DNA of 64,000 bases from Salticus scenicus (taxonomy: Eukaryota; Arthropoda; Arachnida; Araneae; Salticidae), in NCBI GenBank assembly GCA_963930645.1, contig OZ005662.1, forward strand, positions 98,006,436-98,070,435, written 5' to 3'. Under the pieces are notes generated by a model, which saw only the letters and a list, made by a program, of their open reading frames with translations, was not told where the DNA came from and searched no databases. This document shows, in pieces, positions 61,730-64,000 of the stretch. The translations under genes were made by a program, and so were the position numbers. How positions within the stretch are numbered: the first letter of the stretch is position 1; every line of letters begins with the position of its first letter.

Positions 61730-62831
61730 CATACTTGCCAACCAATTTTAATAAAAAAAGGGAAGACTTTTGTTGAAAAACCAGAAGATTTCATAGAAAA
61801 AAGGAAGATTTTTTTTTTTTTCTCTTTGATGTATTAAACAATACAGTTTTACAATTTTAATATTTAGAAGCAATCTATAAAAACGTTTTACTAAATGAAG
61901 TTATCCCTCTTCAACATATAAATATCTACAAAACAGAATCTGTAAGAAATTTATTTAACAATAGACAAAAAAAACTTGGTTAAGTTAAAGAAAAACTAAA
62001 TATTTAAATAAATATAGAATATGATTTTTGTGTATGTACATTAATCATACATATAAGAAAAAGTAGCAGTAGCTAATTATCAGTTTCAAACATGCATAAA
62101 ACCAATGTGAGTATTAATATTCTTAAATTGATTTGGGAAAAATTTTCCAACCTGAAAAAAATATTCTACATTTTTTTCCCATGTTTACACATTTGGTATA
62201 AATATGACATACAAATATTTAATTTAATTGAGGAAAATTAAACAGATTCATTAAATTCAGCAATAAAGATCTAAAAATAATTACATATGTGAGAAATATT
62301 GAGCACTTCCATTGCTTTATTGTTTCTAGAATTGGTCACAATCCGGGGAAAGGATGGGGAGGGGGGGGATACAAAAATAATTACAGAGTAAGAAATATTT
62401 AAACTCTTTCAACTCTATTTCTAGAATTTAATGTAAGAACTTTAAAGTTAATATTATCATTTATGTTGCAGATGGATAAAGATTAGGAAACAAAAGACTT
62501 CAGCATTTGATTGCTAATCACTAGTTGGAGATAAATAAATGGGGGGGGGGACAAAAAATAATTACATCAGCAAGAAATATTTAACAATTCTATTTCTTTA
62601 AATGTTCTAGAATCTCATAAAGGAAGTTTGAAATGAATATTGACATTTATGTTATGGATGGAAAAAGATTGGGAATCAGGAGTTTCCGTAGAACATTTGG
62701 GTTTCTTTTTAAAACGAACGATATCCGCGACTTTTTTAAAAACGGAAGATTTCATCATCTGTCCGGAAGACCGGAAGATACGTTAAAAAACCGGAAGTCT
62801 TCCGGGAAAACCGGAAAAGTTGGCAAGTATG
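61730..62831. mobile_element. TIR MITE family X, copy 2 (opposite orientation)
   Basis: 1102 bp. Ends CATACTTGCCAAC and, in reverse, CATACTTGCCAAC, identical over 13 bp. Flanks CTTAGC (61724-61729) and CTTAAC (62832-62837) are a 6-bp duplication with one change. The right part, at 62600-62700, is the reverse complement of 60430-60540 (shared ctttttccatcca and cataaatgtcaa). Three internal repeats with G-runs (62358, 62540 and nearby). The right end is rich in CCGGAAG. No coding. Confidence 0.72.
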
Positions 62832-62837
62832 CTTAAC

Positions 62838-63049
62838 TATTCAACGTCACATTTAACTTTTATTTCAAATATTTCCTTAAACAACTGTAAAATTTGGTGG
62901 CATTGGAAGAACTGATAATATTGAACACAATGACAAATTTTCTCAAAATGATTTTACTAATTTATAATTAACTAGTTTACATCTCAAAAAATTCAAAATC
63001 TGGGTAAATATGAATTTTACAAATCTAGTAATCTTGACAAAAAGCCAAA
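62838..63049. other. AT-rich spacer, nothing recognised
   Basis: No repeat, RNA or frame of note between two TIR elements. Confidence 0.55.
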
Positions 63050-63051
63050 TA

Positions 63052-63539
63052 CAGTAGAAGATCTTTATAACGCAATTCTATATAATGCAATTCTCTACAT
63101 AACGCACAACTTCTCAGACATAAACAATGCATTTTGCAGTTAAGAAATACTTTGTAAAAAAAAAAAACTGTTAGTTTGTAGAGAACTTAATGTGAAACAT
63201 TTGTTTTTCTTTATCTCCTTAATTCAGACCTTTTTAATAAAAAAACTTTCTTTCATTACATTAATTTTTTTTTTGAAAATGAGTCATAATAAATGATTTG
63301 GTACAGGCATATATGGACTATTTTTATAAACTAAATTTAACTGTGAAACCTATTACACATCTAACTACTGTTCCAAGGAATGGAACAAAAAGACCCTACT
63401 CTGCATCTCTCTTTCAACTTATTTGACTATGTTTACAAGGTAAATTTAATTATGTGTGAAACATGATCTATATAATGCAAAATTCTATATAACGCAAAAC
63501 CTTGTGTTTTTAGGTTTGCGTTATAAAGATCTTCTACTG
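63052..63539. mobile_element. Tigger/pogo-type MITE
   Basis: 488 bp with inverted ends CAGTAGAAGATCTTTATAAC, identical on both sides over at least 24 bp. TA target duplications at 63050-63051 and 63540-63541. Further subterminal ATAACGCA repeats lie inside. TA target and CAGTRGAA ends fit the Tigger group of pogo. Well preserved, so probably recent. No coding. Confidence 0.9.
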
Positions 63540-63541
63540 TA

Positions 63542-63904
63542 TTTAACAAAATGCTCGTGATGAACAATAATTGATGGTGAACAAATTGTAATTCAAATAA
63601 TTGTGATAATCTTCTTATATTTCTTGTTCTAGTTGTGAAAAATAGTTATGATTTCATGATATTTCTGCTGTTAATCATAATTGTTATATAAATTAGAAGC
63701 TATATTCGTAGTTTTAAACATGATTTTCTTTTTTATAAATAATATATATATATATATATATGTGTATATATTTCTTAAATTCATGGTCTTTATTAATTGG
63801 AATAATGAAAAAAAAGAAAAAAAAAATCTTAATGTAATAAATATTTTCTCTTAAATTAATAATTTCATTTAATTAAAAACATAAAGAAAAAATATATTGA
63901 AAAA
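63542..63904. other. AT-rich stretch with TA microsatellite
   Basis: A run of TA dinucleotides lies at about 63740-63760. Otherwise no recognisable feature. Confidence 0.6.
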
Positions 63905-63999
63905 AAAAATAAACAAATTATAAAACGTCCTGGTGGGGACTCGATCTCAGGACCACTGCAACAGAAGTCAAGGACGCTACCACTGCACCATCCATTCTT
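63905..63999 (-). mobile_element. tRNA-derived SINE, copy 2
   Basis: On the minus strand it reads gaatggatggtgcagtggta, then gacttctg and gatcgagtcccc, matching copy 1 at 60151 with changes in the anticodon-like loop. A T-rich tail (ttgtttattttttttt) follows, as in copy 1. The 5' end is at the window edge and could extend further. Confidence 0.72.
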
Positions 64000-64000
64000 A

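Overview
This is AT-rich nuclear DNA of a eukaryote, and I see no host gene in it. The transposon set points to an arthropod: a copia-type retrotransposon with a Drosophila-copia-like primer site, hAT, Jerky/Tigger-like pogo, piggyBac-like and tRNA-derived SINE sequences. An arachnid is my best guess, from family resemblance only; the species cannot be fixed from the sequence.

Positions 1 to about 38270 are one satellite array. Its basic monomer is about 153 bp. Twelve diverged monomers form a higher-order repeat (HOR) unit of 1835 bp, repeated almost without change (type A: about 3 units in 1-5586 and 7 in 11.35-25.15 kb). A second version (type B) carries a 1.56-kb TIR transposon at the same base of monomer 1 in every copy. 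Five copies are present (5587, 9222, 25154, 28567, 31975) and give a 3.4-kb composite repeat. A block of at least 6 kb is duplicated at an offset of about 19.35 kb. Only its left copy carries a 217-bp piggyBac-like MITE, which dates that insertion after the duplication. From 33.5 to 38.3 kb the monomers decay, as expected at an array edge.

Positions 38.9-54.05 kb hold an older, degenerate tandem repeat split by nested transposons. A Jerky-like pogo element (39783-53160, TA target) contains a second, Tigger-like pogo piece. That piece is interrupted by a hAT element (40749-44326, 6-bp target CAAATG), and beside the hAT end lies a young full-length copia element (44337-51781). The copia has two 1337-bp LTRs with only two differences noticed and a gag-pol frame broken by one UGA followed by CUAG.

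Positions 54-64 kb are accessory repeats: a 1.1-kb foldback palindrome, three more TIR elements with 6-bp target duplications, a decayed ~125-bp tandem repeat, a Tigger-type MITE with perfect ends, and two copies of a tRNA-derived SINE.

The most notable system is the 12-mer HOR. Each monomer has a conserved ~38-bp box, ideally bounded by CAGTCCC/GGGACTG, and the array has captured and co-amplified a transposon. This is what a (peri)centromeric satellite can look like, but centromere function is inference.
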